Shown here in pieces: positions 49,564 through 62,165 of a stretch of 64,000 bases of DNA. Position numbers and translations under genes: made by a program. Source of the DNA: Strigops habroptila (Eukaryota > Chordata > Aves > Psittaciformes > Psittacidae); assembly GCF_004027225.2 (NCBI RefSeq), contig NC_044302.2, positions 41,150,510-41,214,509 of the forward strand, given 5' to 3'. Within the stretch, counting starts at the first letter, position 1. Each line of letters begins with the position of its first letter. The notes beneath the pieces are model-generated. The model did no database searches. It was not told the DNA's origin and saw nothing but the letters and a program-made list of their open reading frames with translations.

Positions 49564-52209
49564 GGTATTCCTAACCCTCATCAATTTTGCAATGACCCTG
49601 ACAGAATCACAGGGCCTTCTAGTAATGAAAATGTGTGGAGTATATAATAGAAATGGTTGGGTGTCCCAGTTCAGTGGATGGAAAAAGTACTCTCTCATGA
49701 ATCCTCCACACAATGGGAAAAACTGTGTCCAAATATATTCCTGACTGCAGCAAACATTATTTCTATTTTCTTATCTCCATCTGCTCAGCTTCACTCAGAT
49801 GTTCTATATATTGAGTATTCCTACGTATGGCTTTGATAAGATGGGAAATTTCCTATGTTGGTTCCTTCGCCATTGTTCATGAACATTTATCCGTTACCTG
49901 CACTTGAGGCAGCCATTCATTGAAATGTTAATGAGAATTTGAACAGTTTATAGTTCTACAGTTTTGGGGATTTTTAAGCAGAAAAAAAAATTGCTGTTGT
50001 GTTGATGCCTTTCAAAATCTACTTCTTATTGGCAGACTGAGATGGATTCTATGCTAATTCCTCCCGCATTCCTGAATTATGGCCTAGCTAGGCACTGTCG
50101 CTGGGATCTTCATCTATTAATCATGGAAGCTGCTTTCTTATTCGGTTGCCATAGTTTCAGTGCCTCAGATAGTGTTGGGGTGCCTTGGGAAAGGCTTGAG
50201 ATGTACTCGGACTTGCAAGCCTTGCAGTTATTTTGGCAGTAGAAGAGCTCTGAAGGAACAGAGAACAGCATCCAACATTATTCAGAGTTGGATTAAAAGA
50301 GGAAACTTCTGGAGATGTCTCTCTGGACCTTGTTATGTGAACGTCCAGCTGATATTTACTCCCAAGATTTGCTTTTTGTTTTGTCTTGCTGGTAAAATGG
50401 TACACTTCAGAGACTAATGGCTACCTTTATCCATTGCAAGAGCAAAAAAGGCTTTTCATTAGTTCTGCTGATAAATGGTTGGGTAAATTAGGGCATTTAG
50501 GGTTTCCTAAGCAATCCAGGTAATTTGTTTTACATTCTCTTTTAACCTAGCTACATACAGCATGACATCATGTTTGAGACTGAGTTAATGTTTATTGTTA
50601 CCTTAAATTTAATAAAATGACAATAAGTACCCTTTTGTTAGCTGCAGAACAGGTTGAATTACAAAGCAGAGAAGAGGAAATAAACTTCTTTGAGACAGAA
50701 CTAGTGCTCATTCAGCATTGTGTTGGCACTGGCAGTATTTTTTTTTTTAATAATGTTTCAATATCTTTCACAACTTCAGCATTAAAACATGCATACTTTC
50801 AGAAATGTGGAGCTGTAAGTAGTCACAGATAGCTTTTTGACAAATGGGAAAGTAGTAGAGTAGTAAGTAGGTCTAACAGGAAAGTAGCTGGAAGACTGAT
50901 AAATGTAGTGCTGAATATTAATTGTTTTGTCAGTTATGCGTGATATAAAATAATGCACATTTTTCACTAAGCAAATCATGCTGTCCTTCTTTTCCCATTG
51001 ACAAAAAAATTTCGTTACTTCTGTTGAGCAGGACTAAGGCGCATGTTTTAGTAGATACTTCAATCCCATTTCTTTTGCACTTTACGGTGTCTCCAGAATA
51101 ACGTGATTTCCCTCCAGTTCTAATAAAGCAATTTGGTTCTTGCACAGATAAGGTTGATATGTATCTTCTGTTTGAAAAAAAATTAATAAGAGCCTTGAAT
51201 ATTCACATCAAGTAAATAATCATATTAAAAGCTGTGCAGTTTAGATTAAATAATTCAGTATAATTGGAACTAATCTGGAAAATTAGCCACTTTTTTACTT
51301 TCAGATGGTTAGCTTGCATTCAGAGATGAGTTTTAAAGCTTCAGCTTGGGACTTTACTACCCAATCTTGTCAATTTTTCAAATGAGATCGACAAGCACAT
51401 TGAGAACATGTGTGTGTTATCTGTAATCACCCTCAGGAGTCCTACCAAGTGGACAAATTTAAGTCTAAAAATTTCACATGAGTTTTGAAGATGACAAAGC
51501 TCTGTTTGCGGGTAGATGCACAGAAAATCTGTATTTGTAATTTTATACTCTCACGTAGTATGAAAATCTCTGTTTTATAGTCTGGCTTTTGTGTACTCTG
51601 TTGTACACACATATTTACGTGAAGTTAATCCTAGCCTTTTTTCCTGTTAAAATCACAGCGTGCATGTATCTAGCAGATTGATGGTCTGATATAACAAAAT
51701 AATATGCCCTGGTCATTTTAAGGGCATTACAAAGGTACAAATTAAGTTGTGTTTTTCTTCTCAGAATTTTTTTTATTCTGTTTAGTTGTAGGTTAGGTAT
51801 AGAATAACTGCATAGAAATTAAGCAGTTCTGTAAGGTAAGTTTGTACTTGAACATTAGTTAATTATTTTTATTGCTTATTATTTATTTTTGTACCTCCAA
51901 GAAACAGAGGAGTGATAAGTTATTGTACAGTCAGTATAGATGCCCAGTCTTGTTCCTGTTGGAAGGTAAGGAAGAGTTTCTACTGAACAGCTCAGCAACA
52001 AGCCCTTATTCCATTTCAGTATAGTTTTTTTCAGTTCATTTATGGTTGGTCATAGAAGTTCTTCTGCACCCCTAAGCAGCTGAATTCGAGCATCAAATGT
52101 ACTAACCTCATCAAGGAAAGAAAATTATTATTTCTGGGAAAGTCGTTGCTGTATTTGTGTCTTTTTAGCAAAGTTAGGGAGTTTGCTTCATAAATCTTGC
52201 ACATGTTGA

Positions 52210-52660
52210 ATAGCATCTTACTGCCTGAATGTTCCTGGGAGGCTAAACCTTGGCTTGGGCTTCATGCTCACAAAGGGACCTCAGAGACAGGGAAGTTGTC
52301 CCCCATTCAGCCTCAGAGCTCCTCGGTGCCTGCAGCCAGTCCCCAGCTCTGAGCAGAGTACACCCCTGCCCACTGGTCCTTTGGAGTGGGTGGATGGGAA
52401 GGAAGGACGCGAGGGCAGTCAGAGCCCTGGCCTCATGCCTGGGTGTGCCTGGGAAATACTGTGATTGCCATTGGCACAGGCTGAGAGGATACTACTGCAT
52501 CCTGCCCCAGAACAACGGAACAAGGAAAAAGATGTGCCGTCTGGAGCTGCTTTTATGTCTCTTGCTCTCAACGCGTGGTACAGCCTGCTGTCTGTTGCTT
52601 GATGGCAAAGTAAAGGTTGAGTCCCACTGGTTTATCTTTCTTGAGTAGTACTGCACACCA
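52210..52660. other. GC-richer pocket, unidentified
   Basis: About 450 bp markedly richer in G and C than its surroundings, with an ACGCGT site near 52570 and an open + strand frame of 132 codons (52250-52648, no ATG required at its head). The frame's last third (CRLELLLCLLLSTRGTACCLLL) is hydrophobic but matches no family I know. It could be a decayed transposable element, an unannotated exon or an ordinary composition fluctuation. Confidence 0.3.
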
Positions 52661-53555
52661 TGACCATGGCTAAATGCAGCCTGGTATTTGATTCAAAATG
52701 CCTTTTTTACCATATCAGGATCACAGGCTGTTTAACTGCAATCTTGAACCTCCAGTCATAGTCTGTACAGCAAAGTACTGGCTTTTCATCATAGCTGTCT
52801 AATAAAAGAAGGGCATCATGCATTAAAATTAACTTTCCAGTTTAGTTTTCTGTATGAACAGTGTTTGGTACTATGTGTATAAAGTTCTAATAGTGTTCAA
52901 CCCTTTCTGATTCTGAGTCATTTGTACTTATTAATTAGAAATGCACAGTTTTTGCAATTACAGCTTAGTGATCCTGGCCATATTAATCAGAAATTACTGC
53001 AGTTAAATTGATCTTTTAAATTTGCTGTAGTTTGTTATAGAAGGGTGATTATATTAAGTATTTTTTAAGAACTGTGTCCATGCAAATCTCTGAATTGTTC
53101 GTATTTTATAGAAACACATTATGCTGAATTTTTATTGTTGTTGTTGTTTTGTTTTGTTTTTGGAAAGGAATTAAAGAGGAGAGTTTTCAAGTGAAGAAAT
53201 AAGCAAGCAACTTTTTTGTAGTGATTCTTTGGGAAGTTTTTTCCTCACTTAGGGAAATTGTTGTTGAATTTGAATAGGAATTTGTTTTTCTTTAAGAAGA
53301 AATTAAGAACTGAATCCTTAAAGAGCTGTTGTGGGAAGAGGAAAGATTTTTGCATGAGCTACTACACTTTTTCATTATTATCTGCAAGGTGTTTCCTTTT
53401 AATTCTGTCGTAGGGAAGTTCAGCATGTTCAGATACACTGATTAATTCCGTCACGAGACGTGTATATTGTAGGGTGGTGTCGTCTTTTTTGCTTTATCCT
53501 GTTTTAAGCATAAGACCTGGAGATACTGCCAGAACACTTCCTTTCCCAAGATAAG

Positions 53556-53573
53556 AAAAAAAAAAAAAAAAAA
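53556..53573. repeat. Poly-A run (18)
   Basis: Eighteen A flanked by AAG and GGTCC. A second run of 15 A lies at 53935-53949. Simple homopolymers. Confidence 0.92.
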
Positions 53574-53934
53574 GGTCCTGTTCTTGTTCAACAGCATGTA
53601 TAGTCCAAAAGGCAAATTTAGCCAACCCGGAGCTAATAGCCTGAAGGTGTGAGATGAAGGCTGGTGACTGACTGGCTGACGGGGAATAATGCAGTTTTGA
53701 TTTGTCGGGACATTTTTCTTAGACTACTACGTACATGTGTTAAGGTATCTATCAGAGAAAAAAACAGGAAATAAAAGGTGAAGTATGGAATAGAGTAACT
53801 TCTCTGACACACAAATTCTAATTCCTTTCCAGTGCACCCTTTACATTTTTGACCAATTGTTATTGTTTGTGTTCATCTGTGTTTGTCATAAGCTCTCTTT
53901 TGTAGCTGAAATCCTGCGGGTAACATTATTTGGG

Positions 53935-53949
53935 AAAAAAAAAAAAAAA
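53935..53949. repeat. Poly-A run (15)
   Basis: Fifteen A between TGGG and GAAGC. Homopolymer only. Confidence 0.92.
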
Positions 53950-54993
53950 GAAGCTGAAGAGCACCCAATTCAGCCAGGCCATTTCTGGTAACATGTTGGT
54001 GCAACTAAATGCTGGTGGCATGCTGCAGAAGGGTGGACTGTACAATGACTGCTAATGTTGAAGAAGGGGTCTGTAAGAATGCTTGCATTGATGTACCTTG
54101 AATAGCAAATCCGTTCTTTAGACTTCCCCTCTTCCCCCCCAAATGGTCAGTAATCTGTTTTAGTTTTAAATGGATGAAAGAATTCATTGTTGTCACAGTC
54201 AAAGAACTTAAAGAACTTTTCAAAACATGAAGCACCTTCATGGATGCTTACAGCACTGTTTCTTTAGAAGGACTAATCCTGAACTCCTCCTTTGTCCCAG
54301 GCTCCCAAGATCCAAATACCTGTATTCCCCTCTGTAAACCATTACTGAAGCAAGTTGCCTTATCTCACGTGAATATGCCATCAGAACCAATTACATTACT
54401 CACATAGAAGTGCAGAGTAGCTGGGCCACAGCAGAAAAATATGGATTAAAGGCAGGTCTAACTTTTGATCTGTTAATATGAAACAGAAATGAGGACACAG
54501 TTTTGCTTCAGACTGCATGTCCATATTTATTTCACCAGACATGGGATTTGTCTAGGAAAGCTAATTACTCAACAAACTCTTATTTATATTGGTGACAAAC
54601 CTTGCTGACTTCAGTAGGAGTCATTAATTACTGAAACTTAAAAATTTTGGAGGAAATTAATTCATGAGCAAATTAATATCAGAACCATCAAGAAGGCATT
54701 GTACCGTAATGGTATCTGTACATTGAACTGACATTTTAGCTTCAAAGAGTCTAGTAGTGGAAATTTTTCAACAGTAAACCAGCAGAGAATGTGTTAGCGG
54801 GGAGGCTGGAGTGCTACTTCGCAGCTGCGCTGCCTACTTCTAGACAACCATCGTATGGCAGCCTGCACTAACTACCTGCATTTAAAAACAGGGTTGTGTA
54901 AGAATGAACACATTTACCAAAATACATTTATGGGGGGAGGGCCTTAACAATTTCAATGGGTGGAATTTACTGAGAGAGAATCCATTGCATTTA

Positions 54994-55018
54994 CATCAGA
55001 TTGCATGTCAATCTGATG
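54994..55018. repeat. Perfect 10-bp inverted repeat, 5-nt loop
   Basis: CATCAGATTG (54994-55003) and CAATCTGATG (55009-55018) flank CATGT. Beyond one A-A mismatch the arms continue with T/A pairs. Confidence 0.88.
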
Positions 55019-56406
55019 AAAATGGAAATTGTGAATGAAGTGGAAATTTGTCAGTCTGCAAAGAGGGCAAGGTAACTTTGTCTGCTATTACATAGTGGCC
55101 TTAGAAATAGATACAGATTTCAAGAGAAAAAGAACTTACCCATTTTGACACAGTTTCTAAAAGCAAGGGTACAGCTATAACTAATAGCATACTCTCTAGA
55201 GAAACAGAAAAGAAGTTTGATCACATATTTTTTATGCTGAAAGCGAGAAATGCTTTTTTAAAGTTTTACAACAGCCTGTTCAACTAGGCTATTTCCTTTG
55301 TGAAAACTAACAGGAAAATGCACTGTGCTTTTTCATTCGCATGTAGCCTGCCCTCTTGTGTCTCAAAATCTCAGTGCAGACGCTTCAGGCATCCAGATGA
55401 TGAAGAAGGGTAGTGAAAAACATGGAACAAAACCAAGAAATGGTGGACAGAAGCCATGCTCTTCAAAGGCACTGATTTTGTCTGTGTGTGTGTTGTCTTG
55501 GTGTTTGCAGTAGAAGAAGCAATATAGTTTTCAGCTTTCTTATACAGAGACAGAGACATTAGAAAGTGGGTTAGCCAAACTGATGTGCAGAAAAGCTCTA
55601 GGAGTGAATTCGCAGTGATGGGTAAAGGCCGTAATGCATATGATTAAAGTGAGACATGCTGCCTACACAAGGAATTGCTAGCAAGATTCTTTCACAGCTT
55701 TCATGTCTCAGCCTTTGCTTTTACAGAAAATAAATTCATGTTTAGTTTCAGTGTTTGCACCATTTTGTTCAGCCCTACAGGATAGGTAAGAAAATCAAAC
55801 TATACAAGTGCATCCAGTTGAACACAGGATAAGAGAATTTGCTCTGAGTAGAGATGGTGGCTGCGCATATTAGCAAAATGGCGTCCCAGATTAACATTCA
55901 CTTGGTCTATCTTGAGCTCCTGTTCCCTTTACTGCTTAGTTCTTCAGTAATCAAGGGAGGGGAGGCTAAAAGCACAGTTTAAGTTGCGGCACATTAGTTG
56001 GATTTTAGAGAGAGAAAGGAAGATAGAAAGAGATTCCATGTCCCTTAAACAGGGTTGTTGGGGTTTTTTTCTTCTGTTCAAACAGGAGGGTAGAAATTGC
56101 TTCAAGCTATTAAATAGTTTCTGGCAGTAGTTCTGGCACATCCCCTTGCTCGTATGAAGTAGGTTTTCTGTAGCTCAAAAGGTATTTAAATACTCTCTTA
56201 TGTTTAAAGAGCTTCCAGAATTTAGAATTGTATAATTTTTTTGAAAGATGCAGAAAAATAGGCTGCAGCAGCTGTATGTCGTCCTAGTGTTTGGAAGAAT
56301 AACGAAATAGTAATTCAAATAACTTTATTTTAAAAGTGACTTAGAAATCAGCGAGAAACAGGCTTGACCCACAAATTGAAATCAATTTAAATTTTCAATT
56401 TTGCAA

Positions 56407-56419
56407 TTTTTTTTTTTTT
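56407..56419. repeat. Poly-T run (13)
   Basis: Homopolymer in AT-rich sequence. Confidence 0.9.
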
Positions 56420-59249
56420 AATGAATATTTCTTTTTTAAAGAAATAGTGTGCATTAGAGTTTGGATTTTGCCTCACAGGTGTTCCATGTGAACTCTGCAT
56501 ATTTTAAACCATTTTGTTTGTGTCTTGCTTGAGACACAGGATCTTTCAGCCTTCATTTTCTTACTAATAGTCATATTATGGATCCAGAACAGGTAAAATG
56601 CAGATTCTGGAAGTCATTCTTTCAGCCATCCAGGAGTTACTTTTGCATTAAGGACTCAAGCCCAAGAACTTGCAGGGGTTAGCATGTTTCAGGTTTTTTG
56701 GTTGGTTGGTTTTTTTTTACTTCAAAGCAAGATGTGCAGCAGAGAGTTTTGTATGTTTTGGAAATTCTGCTCCCACTCCTGCTGATCTTGGGAGAGTCAC
56801 ACAGGCTAAGAAATCAGCAGAAAGGCATAGCTGCTCATCAAGATGTCTATACTCATGTGCTTTAAATCTGTGCCTTCCCTTAAATCCATTTTGTCTGTGT
56901 ACACTGGACTCCATCTGGTGAAGACCTTTCTGAAAAGATGGCATGTTTGTATTTGCACTCTGCAGTTGCTGTGTGGACAGATGCTTGCTTCTGACCCTAG
57001 TTCACACCTTTGCCCTCTTCTCAATCCACACCTCAGACTTAGATGTGCAAGCCTGCAGATGGTTTTAGGCAGAGCCTTGGGTAGAAAGCTGCTGTTGAGC
57101 AGCTGACATTGTGTGTAGAAGAAAGGCGATATGTTCATAAAGAAGGCATTCAGTTCTTCAGTCTCTTCTGATCAGGTCTCACTTTTTAAAAAATAGTGAG
57201 TTGCATGTGTTTAAAATGCCGAGAGACTTAGATCAGACACAACTCAAATGCATGCAAAAGTAAATTAGATGTGCCAAAAGAATTATGAGGTGCCACTGAG
57301 TGACAAGGCGACTCATACTAACTAGATTGATTATCTTTGAAGAAATAGGTGGGATACTCCATAAAATATTATGTTACACTCTCGTGATGAACCTGTGATC
57401 TCCTAGGAACATATGCAGTGTTTCCATTGACAACAACAGGTGTGAAACAAGGACACTGTCTTTGGCTGTGGTTTTGGCTTAGAAAACACTAGGATGGCTT
57501 AAAGTCACTGCTGTCATTCTGTGCTTTTAAACTCCATTGCAACTTCATGTGATAGTGTGAGACATAAAAACAGATTAAAGGGGAAATTAAGGACAAGATG
57601 TCTCCTTTAACTGCAGGAGAAACCCTCACCTTTTATCAGTTTAAACTTTCTTGAACCAAGTACTTCATGCCTAATACATATTTTCTGCATTAACTCAGCA
57701 GGCAAAAGATGGGAAGCTGTGCTGGCCTGCTGAAGGATGCGCTGGAGAAGAATAAGTAGTAGAGAATTTATCTATTTCGATATTGTGGTGTCTTTGAACT
57801 GATAAAAATATTTGGAAAAGTTTGCATGTCAGGTTCATGCCTGCTCTGTGAGCTTGTGAAAGGTGAGAGAGATTGCAAGAAAGCTATTCATAATTTGCAG
57901 AATTTGGGTTGGTTGTTGAGGTTTTTTTTCCTCCATAGCAAAACCACTAAGATGGTCTGTGTTGAGGTATCGCTTTATCTTGACCACATTTTTTTTACTA
58001 AATCTTCACTCAAAATACTTTAATGAAGAGAAAAATGTTTGGTTTTGATAGGTGCTTCCCAGTTAATAAAGTTGAAGTTAAATTTATGGAGGCATATCAG
58101 TGCTTTTGGTATGTGTAATCTCTCAAAAACATTATCTTTCAAAAGATAACATCATGACTAAGTCCAGAAGAAACCCATAAATCCTGAAATTATGAGTGGA
58201 TACAGCTGCAGTACCATACTGCTCTTGCTGCATTCCAGCTACCCCCACAAGTGGTGGGACAAACAGAAAAATACAGAGTAACTTCTAAGGAAAAAATTAT
58301 TATAGGGAGCAAGGAAAGTAGCTGTAAGGTCAAGGCTGAAGGATGGAAGGTTTCCACAAACAGAGGGATTAAGGGAATAACTGTAGATATATATCCATAC
58401 TGGTACAGAGGGATAGCCAAAGTGCCAATGTATAGACGGGGAGGGCAGCATGAAAGTGCTGTATTTCATTGCTCTCTCTACCTTACAAACCAGCAGTATG
58501 CTGTGGGACAATTTCTTTCTGATGAGCTGTCACCATCTAAACTATATAGGAAGGCTGGAGTGGAAAAAACAGATGGCACACAGGGAAAAGCAAGTGACAT
58601 CGTTCATCTCTGTCTGATTTCTTTACCCTTCATACAGAATTTGGTGGGTGGGGGAGAATAAAAGCCCAGATGGGACTCTTCTCCATTCCCACACCGTCCT
58701 CCCTGCCCTAGGAAATCTCACGAGACTCCTTCAACTTCTCACACAAGCTATTGGTAGAAAAAAGATTTTCCATCATTCCTGAGCATCTCAAGTGACTGGC
58801 TTGAAAAGGCATTTTTCCTGTGAGGAAGAGAGATTAACACAGCAGTGCAGAGAGAAGAGGCACTGAAAGAAGTACAGTAAGCAATTTTGTTGAAATAAAT
58901 CTTGGGCAAAGAGGTGGAAGGAGGCTTTACAATATGTGCATTTTGAGGGAAGCTGCTAGTGGGCTGTATGATCTTGCTGCTGGGCCAACAGCGAGTTGAC
59001 GTGTTTGCAGCCATGAGGGAAGGGCATTGGCATTACCCTTTGCAGCTAGCTGGTCAGCTGTCTGGAACAAGTTCATGGCTTTTGGCCAGTTTCCACTGAA
59101 CTAGTAAAACTTCCTTTGAAAAAAACCAAACCATGCACCTGGTACTGTTTAAGAAAATTGTCAGTAGCCTCAGTGGGGAAGCCAAAGCCTCACTCAACAC
59201 AGAGGTTAAAACCCCTGAAAGTTAGATTTTGATGTAGATTTAAAAGACT

Positions 59250-59750
59250 GACAGCCTGTCTTTTTGAAGAGAAGGGGTCTGTGGGTGGGGAAGGGAAAGA
59301 GAGAAGCCGGTGGCTCTGGAGGCAGGAGGCCTCCAGGTCTGTGCTGGACCTGAAACTCCTGCTGAGGTTAGCAGGACTTGTCTTTGTGTGGGCAATGAGT
59401 ATGGGGTTGGTCTTTGTAGTAGGGGAAGAATAACATCAGCCAGTGCAAGGATCATTACTCTGAGGTGTGTCTGTCACCCTGTGGCTGTAACTGCTGATGT
59501 GGCTGAGGCGTGTGAAGTTCAAAGCCTCTTTTCCAGCTCCGGACCTGGATGTCTGCAGAGGAAAAACCTGCGGAGCCAGCTACTCTGGAGTGAGCCAGGA
59601 AGGCAGCATGCTGGCCGGGTAGTACCAGGAGGCAAGGCAGTATGTGTGGCAGCTCTGTCTGTGTCATGATGAACGTGAGCAATCTGGTGTTTGTCACAGG
59701 TCTTAAAACTAAAACCAAGTGTAAATAAAGAACCCTGCTGCAAACGAGCA
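59250..59750. other. GC-richer pocket ending in AATAAA
   Basis: About 500 bp of raised GC with several CpGs. A + strand open frame of 119 codons (59310-59669) is followed by TGTAAATAAAG, a canonical poly(A) signal at 59724-59729. The frame (Ala/Gly/Cys/Ser-rich) matches no family I know. It could be the last exon of a small transcript or chance. Confidence 0.25.
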
Positions 59751-60288
59751 TGATTTTTATAGCGGTTTCCAGGAACAAAATCAAACCTAAACTGCAAGGG
59801 AAATATTCTCTGCCATATTCAAAGTTTGTGTACAGAATGTTTCAAATAAATGCTCTGTAAAAGTGATTTAATTCTGCTGTGATTATGAACTTTTGCAAAC
59901 ATGCTGTTTCACATTACTCTTTTAAATAAATTTGATTAGTAACAGCTGTGACTCCTCAAGTCCCCCAAATTTTATTTTCTCATAGAAAAAATTTTAACAA
60001 ATCCTCAAATTATTGTAAATGAAGATTTTGTTTGTATTTTGAGCTAAAATGCGCTTGACAACATTGCAGCAATAATTAGGTGGACATGCTTCTGCTTGGA
60101 GAGGCTGCAGTGAACTGCCTTTAGTTCAAACAGTCTTTTCGGTTCCTGGAGCACTTTATGAGTATTAGTTGCTGTGTGCTGAACAAGTACTGAAATCTAA
60201 CTAATTTAGAAACAGTGCTGACAGGCTGTTTGAACCCAGAAGTGGGCTGCTGTGGTGCATTTTGCATTACCCTCCCCACCCCACTCAG

Positions 60289-60338
60289 ACTAGGTGCAGA
60301 CACTCACCTAGTGACACTCACCTATGTGCATGACACTA
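60289..60338. repeat. Small composite of direct and inverted repeats
   Basis: GACACTCACCTA occurs twice in tandem (60299 and 60313). ACTAGGTG (60289-60296) pairs perfectly with CACCTAGT (60305-60312), and a further CACTAGG lies at about 60333. Probably local slippage or template switching. Confidence 0.8.
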
Positions 60339-61709
60339 GGTCATGTACCTGTATGTTTTCTGATGGTTTCTGTTCCTTTACCACCCGTGTCTGTGTTGGT
60401 TTGTTTATGGTGCAGTATCCGTGGGACAAGACAGCATTCGGATGCTGAAGACGTGGGTTGTCTTTCCCATCCTCTCATGCTGGTTAGCAGAGGAAGGATC
60501 TGCTCTACCCGTTGTGCTCTGTGCTATTGAATCCACCATGTGGCTTGCCCCCAAAGATGCCCAATCTCACTTTATGACACTGTGATGCAGTTTTGCCTTC
60601 ATTAGGGAACAGGCTTCCCTGTCCTCAGTTTTATTATATCTACTGCTATTGCTGCCAGCGCTGGGCTGCTTTCTGCATGTGTGACTGCAACCTTCTTCAC
60701 TGCACTCCTTCATGTGAGCAAGGGCTGCAGGCGTACTCTCCTGTACAGCTCTTCTGCTAATGAGCTTGTCTGCTAATTAAACAGAAAGGCAAAGTTGGCA
60801 ATGTCTTTGATACTTATTCTCACTGCAGCCGTTTTGACTTGTTTAGAGTTTCAGGGTGGTCTTGAGGGAAGAGGTCTGGTAAGCAGTTGCTGAGTTTGTA
60901 TTATGCATTATCAACATTGAAATAAAGTTTGTAAAATATTGTTTTGTTCCTTCTAAGCCAGGTAATGCAATATAATTTAAAAAAAAAGGTAAAGCTTAAC
61001 CCAGATCAAACCTACAATTTAGAAGCAAAAGAAGCCATGTGGGAAATGCCTTTTGTGAAATTTATTAATGTTTTTGTGTATGTCACACATGCCCATGACA
61101 TCCATGATGAATGACAGTCAGAGGTTAAACAGCATTTATTGCACACTTTTGACCACCTTACCTGCACTTTGCTTCCTAAGGAAGGTAGCCTTTTTACTCA
61201 GCAAATGTTCGGTATGTATGAATGAGAACTGGTCTAGATATTGTAAAGTAAAATGGAAATACAGCTAAGTAAGTTTTCTTTGTAGGACTATGTGGAAAAG
61301 GAATGTGAATTAGTTATCAAAAACCTACTTACAGGCTGTACATGAGAGAGTTGGACTGACAGGGAAAGTGTTGTAGGTAGTTATTTTCATTCTGATGCCT
61401 TCAGTGATCAAGACTTGGTGTTGACCGCTAAATAGATTGTCTATTTTCTTCCCTTTTTTTTTTTTCAAAACAGAAAAAAAAATATTCTCTTCTGTATAGA
61501 GATACAAAGAGGTGCAGTATTAATCACCTGCTCTGTATTTTTTAGTGGAAATACCAAGGAGATAGCAGTTTTGTTACTTTGCTCAATAATAATGGTTAAT
61601 GCTGACTGGGATGTTTTACTGGAGATGCATTTGATATTTTTCCCTCTTTACAAATAAAGAGATTTTAGTGTTTTATTTTCTCCAGGGGTTTGCTGTTATG
61701 CTTTAGCTT

Positions 61710-62165
61710 CATTCGCATTTGCGGCCACAGATTTGTACTTCTCACTTTTCTTTTCTTTTCTTTCTTGTCTTTTCTTTAACCGGATCCTGCAGGTTCTGTA
61801 GGTGCATAGTCCCCATGGACCATTGGCATCAGGTAGAGTGACCCACCTGGTACAGCCCTCCCAGCCTGCTTGGCCGCTTGCCTGGCTCTGCCGAGTTGCA
61901 TTGAGCGCTGCCCAAAGGTCAGAACAAGCCCACCGCTGTCTGCCACAAGTGGTACTCGAAAAGCTCGTTTTTATCAGTGGTCTGAATTTCTTAACCTGTG
62001 TCTGACAAGTGGCGATAAAATACGTCACAGAGCCTTTCGTAGCACTTGTACGAGAGTGCTGGTTTTCTGGAGTCTCTGGAAATACGAAGAGTCAGACCAT
62101 TGTCAAACTCTACTGATCAGGGCTTCAAAATGATGAAATGGGGAAGCTTGCAAGACGTCCCGAGA
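61710..62165. promoter_or_regulatory. Isolated CpG-rich pocket
   Basis: By eye about 16 CpGs fall in some 455 bases, several times the density of the flanks. A long CT-rich tract (61738-61777) ending in ...CCTGCAG|GTTC at about 61793 resembles a + strand splice acceptor. GTAGAG and GTCAGA could serve as donors farther on. A TACGTCAC CRE-type site is at about 62023. No coding frame is convincing. Candidate readings are an unmethylated enhancer or promoter, a small exon, or a young insertion. Confidence 0.35.
61738..61777. repeat. (CTTTT)n pyrimidine tract
   Basis: About four TTTTC units and then an imperfect CT run. It lies just before a possible splice acceptor. Confidence 0.85.

Noticed and set aside
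58251-58661. 136-codon + strand frame
   Set aside because: About one such frame is expected by chance; no domain.
61696-62028. 110-codon - strand frame with a lysine-rich tail
   Set aside because: The basic tail is the complement of the CT-rich tract. The middle looked briefly like a cysteine-rich module, but the cysteine spacing fits none that I know.
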